Positions 8,544 through 17,667 of a stretch of 64,000 nucleotides of DNA are shown here, one piece after another; position 1 is the first letter of the stretch; every line of letters starts with the position of its first letter. The notes below the pieces were generated by a model, which ran no database searches, had not been told where the DNA came from, and was given only the letters and a program-made list of their open reading frames with translations. Origin of the DNA: an uncultured Fibrobacter sp. Lineage in GTDB: Bacteria > Fibrobacterota > Fibrobacteria > Fibrobacterales > Fibrobacteraceae. The stretch is taken from positions 1 through 64,000 of the forward strand of contig CAKUXP010000002.1 in assembly GCA_934700345.1 (NCBI GenBank), given 5' to 3'. A program made the position numbers and the translations under genes.

Positions 8544-8990
8544 ATGCAACTCAATAGTATCAATCCTGGCAAAAGCGCTCTCACCAAGGGTCGTAAGCGC
8601 ATCGGTCGCGGTGCGGGTTCCGGTTGGGGCACGACCGGCGGTCGTGGTCAGAAGGGTGCAGGGGCTCGCAAGAGCGCCAAGGCTGGGCGCGTCGCCTTTG
8701 AAGGCGGCCAGATGCCGATTCATCGTCGCGTTCCGAAGCGCGGTTTCAAGAGCCATATTGTTCACGACACACAGATTGTGAACCTGAAGGCTCTAGAAAA
8801 GTCCGGCGTTCTCGAATTTGACGCAAAGGTTCTTGCCGACCAGGGACTCGTTCGCAGCATCAAGAAACCGATCAAGGTCTTGGGCTACGGTTCGATTTCC
8901 AAGGCGATTACACTCAAAGTCAACGCGATCAGCGAAAAGGCCAAGGCGGCTGTGGAAGCTGCTGGCGGCAAAGTTGAGATCGTTAAATAA
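8544..8990 (+). CDS. rplO: 50S ribosomal protein L15
   Basis: L15 (148 aa) assembles late in the 50S subunit. The glycine- and arginine-rich N-terminal part with KRIGRGAGSGWGTTGGRGQK and the PIHRRVPKRGF motif identify it. The stop shares one base with the ATG of secY. Confidence 0.96.
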   Translation: MQLNSINPGKSALTKGRKRIGRGAGSGWGTTGGRGQKGAGARKSAKAGRVAFEGGQMPIHRRVPKRGFKSHIVHDTQIVNLKALEKSGVLEFDAKVLADQGLVRSIKKPIKVLGYGSISKAITLKVNAISEKAKAAVEAAGGKVEIVK

Positions 8991-10351
8991 TGGAAGCTCT
9001 GAAGAAAGCTCTTGGCGGTTTCGCCAACGCCTTCAAGGTGGAAGCCCTAAGGAAGAAGATCCTCTTCACCTTGGGGATTCTTATCGTTTATCGCATCGGG
9101 GCGCACATTACCATTCCGGGTGTCGATGCTACGGTTCTCGCTGAATACTTCCGCAACAACAACAACATGTTCGGACTGTATGACTCCTTTACGGGTGGTG
9201 CTTTTGCCAAGGCTACGGTGTTTGCCTTGGGCATTATGCCGTATATCAGCGCGAGCATCATCATCCAGTTGATGGGTTCTGTAATTCCGGCGATTCAGAT
9301 GCTTCAGAAAGAAGGACAGGAAGGACGCGCCAAGTTGAATCAATACACGCGTTACTTCACGGTTCTCCTCGGTGCCTTGCAGGGCTGGGGTGTCGCTGTC
9401 TGGCTTTCTAGCTTAAAAGTTTCCACCGCGACCGGTACAGGCATTTCTGTGCTGACGGACGGTTTTCAGTCCGGGCTTGGGAATGTCGGTTTCCGGTTAC
9501 TTGCTACGCTTACCTTCACCACGGGAACGATCTTTGTCATGTATCTCGGAGAGAGAATCACGGCGAAGGGTGTGGGTAACGGAATCTCCCTGATAATCTT
9601 TGCCGGTATCGTCGGCGAATTACCGAGGGCTTTCTTCCGCGAATTCGAAATGTTCCGCGAAGAGATTCAACCGCTCGCCATCGAGATTTTCATCTTGGCG
9701 ATTGTCGTTGCAATCGTCGCGTTCATCGTGTTCGTCGAGCAGGCCGTTCGGCGTATTCCGCTGCAGAGTCCGCGCAGGGTGGTTGGGCGCAAGGTTATGG
9801 GCGGTCAAGCCAGTTATTTGCCGTTTAAGGTGAATACCGCAGGCGTGATACCCGTTATTTTTGCCTCTTCCATTATGTTCGTGCCCGCGATTATCGCGTC
9901 GTGGATGCCTAGCGTGAGCTGGGCGCAGGCCTTTGCCGGCGCCTTTGTTCCGGGGCATATCACCTATAGCGTGATCTTCGCCGCATTGATTATCTTTTTT
10001 ACTTACTTCTATACGGCTATCCAGTACAATCCGTCCGATATTGCGGATAATCTGAAGAAGTCGGGCGGCTTTATTCCGGGCATCCGTCCGGGAAAGAAGA
10101 CCGCCGAGTACATTGACCACATTTTGACCCGCATTTCGTTGCCGGGAGCCATTTTCCTGGCGGTAATCAGTGTCGGTCCGCTTCATTTGAAAGACGCCTT
10201 GAATATGTCTTTCTATATTGGCGGTACTTCGGTCTTGATCGTGGTCGGTGTTGCGCTGGACACGCTTCGTCAACTCGAGGCTCAGCTCAAGACCAATGAA
10301 TATGCAGGTTTTCTCAAACATGGCCGCATTCGCGGCAGGATGGCGTCCTAG
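8990..10351 (+). CDS. secY: Preprotein translocase subunit SecY
   Basis: SecY (453 aa) is the channel of the Sec translocon in the inner membrane; the many lipoproteins and signal peptides in this window are its substrates. About ten hydrophobic segments are seen, with the conserved GVDATVLAEYF region in the first periplasmic loop, FALGIMPYISASIIIQL after it, and GIRPGKKTAEYI near the C terminus. It is coupled to rplO by a one-base overlap and to infA in the same way. adk and map, often found next, are absent. Confidence 0.97.
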   Translation: MEALKKALGGFANAFKVEALRKKILFTLGILIVYRIGAHITIPGVDATVLAEYFRNNNNMFGLYDSFTGGAFAKATVFALGIMPYISASIIIQLMGSVIPAIQMLQKEGQEGRAKLNQYTRYFTVLLGALQGWGVAVWLSSLKVSTATGTGISVLTDGFQSGLGNVGFRLLATLTFTTGTIFVMYLGERITAKGVGNGISLIIFAGIVGELPRAFFREFEMFREEIQPLAIEIFILAIVVAIVAFIVFVEQAVRRIPLQSPRRVVGRKVMGGQASYLPFKVNTAGVIPVIFASSIMFVPAIIASWMPSVSWAQAFAGAFVPGHITYSVIFAALIIFFTYFYTAIQYNPSDIADNLKKSGGFIPGIRPGKKTAEYIDHILTRISLPGAIFLAVISVGPLHLKDALNMSFYIGGTSVLIVVGVALDTLRQLEAQLKTNEYAGFLKHGRIRGRMAS

Positions 10352-10569
10352 TGGCTAAAGAAGAAGGCATTCAAGTAGAAGGCGTTGTGTTGGAAGCTCT
10401 TCCCAACGCATTCTTTCGAGTCGGCCTCGAAAATGGCCATGAGATTCTCGCTCATGTTTCTGGAAAAATGCGCCGGCATTTTATCCGCATCTTGCCGGAC
10501 GACAAAGTGTTGGTCGAGATTTCCCCGTACGATCTGTCGCGGGGAAGGATCACCTACCGTTACAAGTAA
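10351..10569 (+). CDS. infA: Translation initiation factor IF-1
   Basis: IF-1 (72 aa, full length) binds the ribosomal A site during initiation. The OB-fold sequence with VEGVVLEALPNAFFRV, LAHVSGKMRR and the terminal LSRGRITYRYK is complete. It uses a GTG start that shares its first base with the secY TAG stop. Confidence 0.96.
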   Translation: MAKEEGIQVEGVVLEALPNAFFRVGLENGHEILAHVSGKMRRHFIRILPDDKVLVEISPYDLSRGRITYRYK

Positions 10570-10593
10570 TAGGGACAAAAAAGGTTAGAACCT

Positions 10594-10710
10594 ATGAAAA
10601 TCAAAGCCTCCATCAAACCTAGATGTGAAAACTGCAAGATTGTCCGCCGCAAGGGCATTCTTCGCGTCATCTGTTCTAAGAACCCCCGTCACAAGCAGAG
10701 ACAGGGTTAG
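10594..10710 (+). CDS. rpmJ: 50S ribosomal protein L36
   Basis: L36 (38 aa) is the smallest 50S protein. It is the zinc-binding form: CENC at residues 11-14, then C27 and H32 as further ligands (CSKNPRHKQRQG end). The gene lies in its usual place between infA and rpsM. Confidence 0.93.
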   Translation: MKIKASIKPRCENCKIVRRKGILRVICSKNPRHKQRQG

Positions 10711-10718
10711 GAGATTTT

Positions 10719-11087
10719 ATGGCACGTATTGCTGGTGTCGATTTGCCGAAAAACAAGACCGTCGAGTATGGTCTGACGGCTATCTACGGAGTCGGTCTGT
10801 TCACATCTCGCAAGATCTGCGCCCAACTGGGTATCGATCTGAAGAAAAAGTGTGATGACCTGACTGAAGAAGAACAAGGTAAGATTCGTCACGTTCTCGA
10901 AGACGAATATTCTGTCGAAGGTCAGCTTCGTGCAGAAACGACCTTGAATATCAAGCGTCTTCAAGATATCGGATGCTATCGCGGATCCCGCCACTTGAAA
11001 AAGTTGCCGGTTCGCGGACAGCGCACCCGTACGAACGCTCGCACTCGCAAGGGTCCGAAAAAGACCGTTGCTAACAAGAAGAAGTAA
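10719..11087 (+). CDS. rpsM: 30S ribosomal protein S13
   Basis: S13 (122 aa) is a head protein that touches the P-site tRNA. MARIAGVDLPKNK at the start, the IYGVGLFTSRKIC helix-hairpin region and RGQRTRTNARTRKGPKKT at the end are diagnostic. Confidence 0.97.
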   Translation: MARIAGVDLPKNKTVEYGLTAIYGVGLFTSRKICAQLGIDLKKKCDDLTEEEQGKIRHVLEDEYSVEGQLRAETTLNIKRLQDIGCYRGSRHLKKLPVRGQRTRTNARTRKGPKKTVANKKK

Positions 11088-11098
11088 GGAGACGATCC

Positions 11099-11536
11099 GT
11101 GGCAGACGAAGAAGTTAAAGAAACCGCCGCTCCGGTTGCAGCAGAAGCCGCTCCCGTCGAGGAAAAGGTTAAAAAAGGCAAAAAGCGCGTTGATGTGCAG
11201 GGTATCGCTTGCGTTAACGCATCTTTCAACAACACAATCGTGTCGATTACGGACGCTCGCGGGAACGTTGTCGCTTGGGGGTCTCCGGGTAATTCCGGCT
11301 TCAAGGGCTCGCGCAAGAGCACGCCGTTTGCGGCCCAGCTCGCTGCGGAAGCCGCTGCGCGCAAGGCTTACGATTTGGGCATTCGCAAGGTAGATGTCCG
11401 CGTCAAGGGCGCCGGCGGTGGACGTGAATCCGCTGTTCGCGCTATCAAGAACGTGGGCATCGAAGTCCTGACGATTCGCGACGTGACAGGTGTCCCGCAC
11501 AACGGATGCCGTCCTAAGAAGAAGAGAAGAGTTTAA
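11099..11536 (+). CDS. rpsK: 30S ribosomal protein S11 with N-terminal extension
   Basis: S11 (145 aa) lies on the 30S platform. The core from residue about 32 on is standard: GIACVNASFNNTIVSITD, then KSTPFAAQLAAE, and the end PHNGCRPKKKRRV. The first 30 or so residues are an extra acidic, Ala/Pro/Glu-rich stretch ending in a lysine cluster; most S11 proteins have about 128 residues. The start is GTG at 11099 with AAGGAGAC upstream. The next gene is rpoA, not rpsD as expected. Confidence 0.95.
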   Translation: MADEEVKETAAPVAAEAAPVEEKVKKGKKRVDVQGIACVNASFNNTIVSITDARGNVVAWGSPGNSGFKGSRKSTPFAAQLAAEAAARKAYDLGIRKVDVRVKGAGGGRESAVRAIKNVGIEVLTIRDVTGVPHNGCRPKKKRRV

Positions 11537-11556
11537 TCTCAATAGGGAAAACGCCA

Positions 11557-12531
11557 ATGATGTGGAAATCTCTCCAAATGCCGCGCAGTTTCCAGAAAGT
11601 GGAAACACGCGAAGATGGGCGCTACGCAAGATTTGTCGTGGAAGCCCTGGAACGCGGCTGGGGTATTACTATCGGTAATGCTCTGCGCCGTACGCTGCTT
11701 TCCTCGTTGCAAGGTGCCGCTATCGTCTCCGTGAAAATCGTTGGAGTCGATAAGGAATTCTCGTCTATTCCGGGAGTGAAGGAAGATGTGACCGACATTA
11801 TCCTGAACTTGAAGAGCATTCGCGTGAAGCTGCTTGCCGACCATGATGAGACACTTCGCTTGGACATGTCTGGAAACGGTGAAATCTCCGCTGCGAACAT
11901 CGAGGAGAATCCCAACGTGGTGATCCTTACCCCAGATGTCCATATTGCGACTCTTTCCGGCAATGCATCCCTGAGCATGGAACTCAAGGTCTCTTCGGGA
12001 CGCGGCTATGTGGTTGCGGACGAATTGAAGAACCCGGATGCGCCGATCGGTGAAATTGCGATGGATGCGAACTTCAACCCGGTGTTGAGCGTTGCAGCCC
12101 ATGTGAGCGATACCCGTGTCGGACAGAAGACGGACTACAACCGTCTTGAGCTGGAAATCACGACGGATGGATCAATCGATCCCGAAGATGCGCTTGCCTA
12201 TGCGGCGAAGCTGCTTGTTGATCACCTGGAAGCCTTTATCAACTTCGAGGGGGATCTTGAATCTCCGGAAGAGATGGTCCAGGACGAAGAACGCCAGCGC
12301 ATTGCCAGTCGCCTCCGTATGCGTGTCGATGAACTGGAACTTTCCGTTCGTTCCAGCAACTGCCTCCGTATGGCGAACATCCATACGATCGCAGAACTCG
12401 TCCGCAACAAGGAGCAGGACATGCTGAAATACAAGAACTTCGGTAGGAAGTCCTTGGTTGAACTTAACGAGGTATTGACGTCGATGGGGCTCAGCTTTGG
12501 CATGAACGTCGATGAATACTTGAAGGATTAA
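11557..12531 (+). CDS. rpoA: RNA polymerase subunit alpha
   Basis: Alpha (324 aa) is the assembly platform of RNA polymerase. The N-terminal domain shows GWGITIGNALRRTLLSSL near residue 32 and SIPGVKEDVTDIILNLK. After a linker near residue 235, the C-terminal domain with NCLRMANIHTIAELVRN (around residue 268) and KNFGRKSLVEL is complete, so both dimerisation and DNA/activator contact domains are there. An AGGG site precedes the ATG. Confidence 0.97.
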   Translation: MMWKSLQMPRSFQKVETREDGRYARFVVEALERGWGITIGNALRRTLLSSLQGAAIVSVKIVGVDKEFSSIPGVKEDVTDIILNLKSIRVKLLADHDETLRLDMSGNGEISAANIEENPNVVILTPDVHIATLSGNASLSMELKVSSGRGYVVADELKNPDAPIGEIAMDANFNPVLSVAAHVSDTRVGQKTDYNRLELEITTDGSIDPEDALAYAAKLLVDHLEAFINFEGDLESPEEMVQDEERQRIASRLRMRVDELELSVRSSNCLRMANIHTIAELVRNKEQDMLKYKNFGRKSLVELNEVLTSMGLSFGMNVDEYLKD

Positions 12532-12534
12532 AAA

Positions 12535-13014
12535 ATGAGACACGGTGTAAAGAACAAGAAACTCGGTGCAAATGCACAGCATAAACGTGCCATTCTCCGT
12601 AGCCTTGCGACTTCCATCCTCGAAAAAGGCCTGGAAGAGGATCAGCTCAAGCGCTCCGTGCGCACGACGCTCCTCAAGGCTCGCCTTGTCCGCGGAGTTG
12701 TGGATCGCCTGGTGACTTATGCGAAGAAGGGTGACCTTTCCGCTCGTCGCGAAGCTGCCCGCTTTGTGCGCGACCCGAAGGTCCTCCAGGGGCTTTTCAA
12801 TGTGATCGGTCCGCGTTACAAGAACCGCAATGGCGGTTACACGCGCGTGCTGAAGCTAGGTCCGCATCGTCCGGGTGACGCTGCCGAAATGGCTCTGGTT
12901 TCTCTCGTCGAAGATGAAATCAAGGCCAAGGTTGCGCAGAACACGGAAGCTCCCGCTGCCGAAGCAAAGCCGATTGACATGGTCAAGGGCGCTGCGAAGG
13001 AAGCCGAAAAGTAA
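12535..13014 (+). CDS. rplQ: 50S ribosomal protein L17
   Basis: L17 (159 aa) is the last gene of the supercluster. The core MRHGVKNKKLG and YTRVLKLGPHRPGDAAEMA identify it. The last 45 or so residues are an Ala/Glu/Lys-rich tail that many L17 proteins lack. An intrinsic terminator follows twenty bases after the stop. Confidence 0.96.
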   Translation: MRHGVKNKKLGANAQHKRAILRSLATSILEKGLEEDQLKRSVRTTLLKARLVRGVVDRLVTYAKKGDLSARREAARFVRDPKVLQGLFNVIGPRYKNRNGGYTRVLKLGPHRPGDAAEMALVSLVEDEIKAKVAQNTEAPAAEAKPIDMVKGAAKEAEK

Positions 13015-13034
13015 TCATTGCGATTATCGAGAAG

Positions 13035-13066
13035 AACCCGACTTGCAGAAGCCGGGTTTTTCTATT
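13035..13066 (+). terminator. Intrinsic terminator after rplQ
   Basis: AACCCG (13035-13040) pairs with CGGGTT (13053-13058), and a run of T follows directly. It would end the long ribosomal transcript and separate it from the polysaccharide genes. The T run merges into TATTTTG, a promoter-like element discussed in the findings. Confidence 0.75.
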
Positions 13067-13095
13067 TTGTAAGCGAAAACCCTGTCTCTCTGCGG

Positions 13096-14262
13096 ATGAA
13101 TATGAATTTTAGAATTCTAGCGTTGATTCTTTTGCTGTGCACCGGCCTTTTTGCAGCAGATGTCGGAGCTTTTTCCTCGGTTAATTCGCCGTCTTCGTTC
13201 CAGCGAAGTTCGGTGACGATGCAGCCGACTTATAGCGAAGGGCTTGTTGATTCGACTTACAAGTTGGGACCGGGCGATTACCTGGATATCATGCTCGAAA
13301 ACAATTACCTTTCGGCAAAAGTCTATCCGGACGGAAATATCGTCATCGAAGAATGCGGTTCGGTGAATGTCGCGGGAAAGACGATTGCCGAAGCGCGCGA
13401 GGAAATCCTGAAACTGGTTTCGACGCGTTACAATCCGAAATACTGTTTTGTCCAGCTCGCCCAGCTGAAAAAAATCATCGTAAACGTGATGGGAGCGGTC
13501 CCGCAGGTGGGACAGGTTCTGGTGGAGCCCCAGACTAGGCTTAGCCGGCTTCTCAAGATGGTGGGAAACATCTTGCCTTCTGGTCGGGATGACGACGTGC
13601 AGATCATTCGCGGACGCGATACGCTGCATATTGACTGGAACAAGGTGAATAACGAGGGCGACTTTGCAAACGACGTGATGATCGAGCAGGGGGACCAGGT
13701 TTTCATTCCGTTTGCCGACATGAAAAATTCCGTGACGCTGATTCTTCCGAACTACCGGTCGGCGGTGCCTTATGTCGAAGGGCGCACGATTCAGGATTAT
13801 TTTCAGATTGCTGGCGGGGACCGCTTGCCCAATATGGGATACCAGTCGGTGGTGATTCGCGAAAAGGACAATACTTCCCGGTCGATTCCCGTAAAGGATA
13901 TCGATAAGACGGTCGTTCCGGCGGGAGTGGAAATCGAGTTTACGGTGAAGCCTTTGCTCGTCTATGTGGGCGGGGCGGTCGGTGGAGTCGGGCGGCAGGC
14001 CTATGATCCTTCGTGGCATGCCTTGGACTATATTTCGGCGGCGGGCGTCCTGACGACTTCGGGGTCCTTTGACCAGGTGAAGGTGATTCGCGGCGACCGG
14101 GAGACTATCTATGTCAACGCGACCCGCGATCCGATCTTGCCGGGGGACTATATCGAACTTCCGAAGAGCACGTATGAGCGGTTCAAGGATTTCACGCTGT
14201 TTGTCGCGTCTCTTTTGACCGTCGTTTCTTCGGCTTTCATCATTTACGTCAATTACAAGTAG
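13096..14262 (+). CDS. Polysaccharide export protein, Wza/SLBB type
   Basis: This 388-residue protein belongs to the outer-membrane polysaccharide export family. A signal peptide (hydrophobic stretch about residues 6-20, likely cut after LFA) is followed by the Poly_export region with YKLGPGDYLDIML near residue 60, then SLBB-like repeats (around VVNVMGAVPQVG-like and YVGGAVGGVG segments), ending with GDYIELP and a C-terminal membrane helix (about 368-386). There is no convincing lipobox, unlike E. coli Wza. It starts a locus with a Wzz-like, a Wzy-like and an acyltransferase gene. ATG 13102 is an alternative start. Confidence 0.85.
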   Translation: MNMNFRILALILLLCTGLFAADVGAFSSVNSPSSFQRSSVTMQPTYSEGLVDSTYKLGPGDYLDIMLENNYLSAKVYPDGNIVIEECGSVNVAGKTIAEAREEILKLVSTRYNPKYCFVQLAQLKKIIVNVMGAVPQVGQVLVEPQTRLSRLLKMVGNILPSGRDDDVQIIRGRDTLHIDWNKVNNEGDFANDVMIEQGDQVFIPFADMKNSVTLILPNYRSAVPYVEGRTIQDYFQIAGGDRLPNMGYQSVVIREKDNTSRSIPVKDIDKTVVPAGVEIEFTVKPLLVYVGGAVGGVGRQAYDPSWHALDYISAAGVLTTSGSFDQVKVIRGDRETIYVNATRDPILPGDYIELPKSTYERFKDFTLFVASLLTVVSSAFIIYVNYK

Positions 14263-14266
14263 GCTT

Positions 14267-15472
14267 ATGCAATCGAACGAAACTCCCGGCTTAACGGAAA
14301 CGCTTCTACGGATTCTCAACAACGACTTGAAACATTTCAAGCTTTGCGCATTGATCGTGCTTCTTCCGACGATTGCGGTCTTTGTACTTGTGATGTGGGT
14401 CGTGCGACCGGTCTATGCGGCGAAGGCCGTCGTGACGCCGCCTCCGAGTTCTTCGGGTATGAATGCTCTGAGCGGGATGCTCGGCGAGGAACTTTCGTCC
14501 TATGCGTCGATGCTCGGGCTGTCGATGGGGTCTGTCGATGCGGATGCCATCTGGACGATTTTCAATTCCAAGGAATTGCAGGACATGGTGATCGACAGGT
14601 TCGACCTGGCGGAGCGTTATGAATTTGACGGCAAGTTCCGCGCCGACCTGCTGAAAAAGTTCCGCAAGAATTTTTCGCTCAAGCTCACCGACGAGAACAT
14701 GCTAGAAATCACGATCGAGGACGAAGACTTCCGGATGGCTTCGGACATGGCGACGTTTATGCTCGAAAAGGCGGATTCCATGTTCAACGCGTTCAAGACG
14801 CTCCAGGCGAAGCAGAGCCGGGAATACTTTGAAAGCCGCATCGAGCTTTGCCTGAAGGACCTGGATTCCTTGCAGCGCGACTTTGTAAAGTTCCAGACGG
14901 ACAACAATTTCTACGAACCGACGATCCAGATGGAAGCGACCATTAAATACCTGAGCGCGCTCCAGTCCGAGCGGGAAGCGGTTGCAGTCGAAATGAATTA
15001 CGAACGGAAGCTGCATGGCGAAAACTCCAAGCGGTATGACGAGCTTTCGAAGCGTTACGCCGCCTTGAATGCTTCGATAAACCAGACGCTCGAAGGAAAA
15101 CAGCAGACGTCGGGGCTGGTCTCGCTCAAGAGAAGTCCGGAACTCGGCGCGGAATTCATGCGGAAGGAAGAGGAAATCAAGGTCCAGGCCGCGATGTACA
15201 AGCTTCTCCGGCAGCAGAGCGAGCAGATGCAGCTCGAAGAGGCGAAGAAGCTCACCAACCTGCACGTGCTCGAAGCGCCTTGGCCGAACGACAAGAAGGT
15301 GTTTCCGCTGCGAGGGGTGATGCTGATGTTTACAGTTTGTATTATGATAATTTTTGCAACGTTGGTCAGCAATTTAATCGAATATTTGAGAGAAGAGGAA
15401 CGGCGAGGTTCTTCGACTGCTGCTGAGTGGAATACGTTCTTGTCTTTTTTTGGAAGGAATGTAAGGGTGTAG
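14267..15472 (+). CDS. Polysaccharide chain-length/co-polymerase protein, Wzz type
   Basis: Inner-membrane protein (401 aa) with the Wzz layout: a first membrane helix near residues 25-45 (LCALIVLLPTIAVFVLVMW), a long periplasmic part rich in charged helices (coiled-coil-like at about 165-325), and a second helix near residues 350-372. Just before the second helix is PWPNDKKVFPLRG, resembling the conserved Pro-rich segment of this family. No tyrosine-kinase domain is fused. It follows the Wza-like gene by four bases, so both likely form one trans-envelope export machine. Confidence 0.82.
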   Translation: MQSNETPGLTETLLRILNNDLKHFKLCALIVLLPTIAVFVLVMWVVRPVYAAKAVVTPPPSSSGMNALSGMLGEELSSYASMLGLSMGSVDADAIWTIFNSKELQDMVIDRFDLAERYEFDGKFRADLLKKFRKNFSLKLTDENMLEITIEDEDFRMASDMATFMLEKADSMFNAFKTLQAKQSREYFESRIELCLKDLDSLQRDFVKFQTDNNFYEPTIQMEATIKYLSALQSEREAVAVEMNYERKLHGENSKRYDELSKRYAALNASINQTLEGKQQTSGLVSLKRSPELGAEFMRKEEEIKVQAAMYKLLRQQSEQMQLEEAKKLTNLHVLEAPWPNDKKVFPLRGVMLMFTVCIMIIFATLVSNLIEYLREEERRGSSTAAEWNTFLSFFGRNVRV

Positions 15473-15481
15473 GCTACGGAG

Positions 15482-16759
15482 ATGTTCGAGTTTGTTTACG
15501 AATATCCAGAATCGTGCGCGTGTTTTTGTGTCTCGCTAGTATGCCTTGGGTTTGCTCATTTTTTTAAAAAAGATTTTTTCTCACCTTTAACGATTTATTG
15601 TTTTAGCCAAAGTTTGACGCTTGGAATCGCTTATTTAAAGTTTAACATATATATGACCGATTTCCATTTGAAAACATGGCTTATATGGATCGGTGCTATG
15701 ATTTCTTTTTTTGTTGGGGCGAGTTGCACTCGATTTGTTTGGAAAATAAAACAATCTGCAGAAAAAAATGTGAAATCTAAACAGTCCCTGATTTCTTATA
15801 ATTGGAATTATCATTTGTTTTTTTCTTTTATTCTTTTCTTTTTATATGTTTTGGGTGTAGTTGGAATTGTTCTTGTTGCAGGCAACCTATTACTTTTGAC
15901 AGGGAATCCTTCTCGGTGGATGACTAAAGATATTGATTATGGATATTGGGCTCTTTTGTTCAATAGTTCTCCCTTGGTTATTATGTTTTTTGGCATTGCA
16001 TCTTTTAAATCAATTAATCCTATAAAAAGAATTAGGGTGATTTCTCGAATAATGCTTCCTATAGTTTTGGTTTTGAATGTCTTTGCTTATCCCAATCGCG
16101 GGACACTTTTTTTGGATCTTGGGGTTTTATTAATTTTGGTTAATTATCTAAAAAAGAGAATTTCTCCAGTTTTGATAATATTTTGTCTTATTATTGCTGC
16201 GTGTTTTTTTGTCGTAATCAGTGATATGCGTAGCCAGTATGGTGCTTCAGTAAAAGATGTTGCTGTTAATACAGCTTTGGACTTGCCATATAAATATGTG
16301 GCGAACAACTATTGGAATTTAGACTATGCGGTTAATCCTCCTACAGATAGAGAAATGCATCCCCATACATATGGAATAGATTTTTTTGCGGGAATTTTTG
16401 ACTATTCCCCTATCACGGGAAGTATTCGAAATAGCTTTGGTTGGGATGGCCTTTTTAATGAACGAGTGCAAAAAGTACAGGGGCTTAACACTACGGGTTA
16501 TTTGTGGGAGGTTTATAAAGATCTTTATATGCCCGGTGTGATTTTTTTTCCATTTTTTGTGGGAATGGCTTTATCTCTTTTGCATTCAACGATGCTTTCT
16601 AAAATGAATCCAAGGAATCTTCTCTTTTATACGTTATATATATATTTGGTTGGTTGGTGGTTTTTTAATCATGCTTATAAACAGGGAATCTATTGGGTTT
16701 GGTCGTTGATTATTTTCGTATTTACAACGATTTGCTTTCAGCGAGAAAAACAAGTGTAA
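15482..16759 (+). CDS. O-antigen/polysaccharide polymerase, Wzy-like
   Basis: Very hydrophobic protein (425 aa) with about ten to twelve membrane segments and a long extracytoplasmic loop in the second half (about residues 255-350), the layout of Wzy repeat-unit polymerases. Sequence similarity within Wzy proteins is weak, so the call leans on topology and on position right after the Wza- and Wzz-like genes. The gene is much richer in A and T than its upstream neighbours, with many TTT and ATT codons, which suggests transfer from elsewhere, as is common for wzy genes. Confidence 0.7.
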   Translation: MFEFVYEYPESCACFCVSLVCLGFAHFFKKDFFSPLTIYCFSQSLTLGIAYLKFNIYMTDFHLKTWLIWIGAMISFFVGASCTRFVWKIKQSAEKNVKSKQSLISYNWNYHLFFSFILFFLYVLGVVGIVLVAGNLLLLTGNPSRWMTKDIDYGYWALLFNSSPLVIMFFGIASFKSINPIKRIRVISRIMLPIVLVLNVFAYPNRGTLFLDLGVLLILVNYLKKRISPVLIIFCLIIAACFFVVISDMRSQYGASVKDVAVNTALDLPYKYVANNYWNLDYAVNPPTDREMHPHTYGIDFFAGIFDYSPITGSIRNSFGWDGLFNERVQKVQGLNTTGYLWEVYKDLYMPGVIFFPFFVGMALSLLHSTMLSKMNPRNLLFYTLYIYLVGWWFFNHAYKQGIYWVWSLIIFVFTTICFQREKQV

Positions 16760-16764
16760 ATGTT

Positions 16765-17667
16765 ATGCGAAATTCTGTTTTTGATATGATGAAAGGGCTG
16801 GCTATTTTATTGATGATTTTGGGCCATTGTCGAATTAATTCCGATTTGCATCATGCGATTTATTTATTTCATATCCCGATGTTCTTTATTGTTTCGGGGT
16901 ATTTTTTTAAGCGCAGGCCTGTTGTGTATTACGCATTGTTGGATTTGAAACGTTTAATACTCCCTTATATTATTTTCTCTATTCTGGTATTGCTAAAGTT
17001 TATTATAGATGCGTTTAGACTCCATAATTTTACAACTGTAAGGGAATTTTTGATAAATATTGCTACAGGAAATTTTGGAATTGGACCGATTTGGTTTTTA
17101 TTGGCGTTGTTTTGGTGCCGTCAACTTTTTAATGAAATGTCGAATGCAAATAGGAAAACTTATTGCTTGATCGCTGTGTCCGTGTTTATTGGCGTTTGCA
17201 AATTAAACTTTGAAAATACTCTTTCATTTTTTGTTGGTGTTTCTGCTGTTGTATTTTACGCTTTTGGTGCTTTGTGGGCAAAAAAACAATGGGTGTTAAA
17301 TCTACCGATTACAATTTTATGCTTGGCTCTATCGGTAACTGTATTTTTTTTATGTGACGAAATGGATGTACATACAATGACTTATCCAATATATCCTTTA
17401 AATATTTTGGGAGCTTGTTCTGCCACACTTTTCTTATATTCACTATTTGATTCTTTGAAGAAAATAGTTGTTTTTGAAAAAGTGCTTGGGTTTTATGGGC
17501 GGTGGTCGCTTTTATTATTGGGCGTACATTATACGGAATTTATGTTATTTGATTGGTATGGGAAAATTTCGAATGGAACAGCGGTTGCTGTATTAAGAGT
17601 TGCTTTAGACGCTTTAATTGTTTGGGGGCTTTCTCGATTTTCTGTTATAAAGAAAACCTTTTCCTGA
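16765..17667 (+). CDS. Membrane acyltransferase, acyltransferase-3 family
   Basis: Integral membrane protein (300 aa) of the acyltransferase-3 family, close to the fucose 4-O-acetylase-like branch. The catalytic-type motif GHCRIN lies near residue 23 and is followed by the typical IYLFHIPMFFIVSGYFFKR stretch. It probably adds acetyl groups to the polysaccharide made by this locus. I chose the ATG at 16765, just after the preceding stop, because an upstream in-frame ATG would lie inside the preceding gene. AT-rich like its upstream neighbour. Its last 23 bases overlap the convergent flippase gene. Confidence 0.82.
   Translation: MRNSVFDMMKGLAILLMILGHCRINSDLHHAIYLFHIPMFFIVSGYFFKRRPVVYYALLDLKRLILPYIIFSILVLLKFIIDAFRLHNFTTVREFLINIATGNFGIGPIWFLLALFWCRQLFNEMSNANRKTYCLIAVSVFIGVCKLNFENTLSFFVGVSAVVFYAFGALWAKKQWVLNLPITILCLALSVTVFFLCDEMDVHTMTYPIYPLNILGACSATLFLYSLFDSLKKIVVFEKVLGFYGRWSLLLLGVHYTEFMLFDWYGKISNGTAVAVLRVALDALIVWGLSRFSVIKKTFS

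Noticed and set aside
13096..13170. A lipobox in the Wza-like protein, as in E. coli Wza
   Set aside because: The only cysteine in the signal peptide (LLLC) has Leu at the -1 position, which does not fit signal peptidase II.
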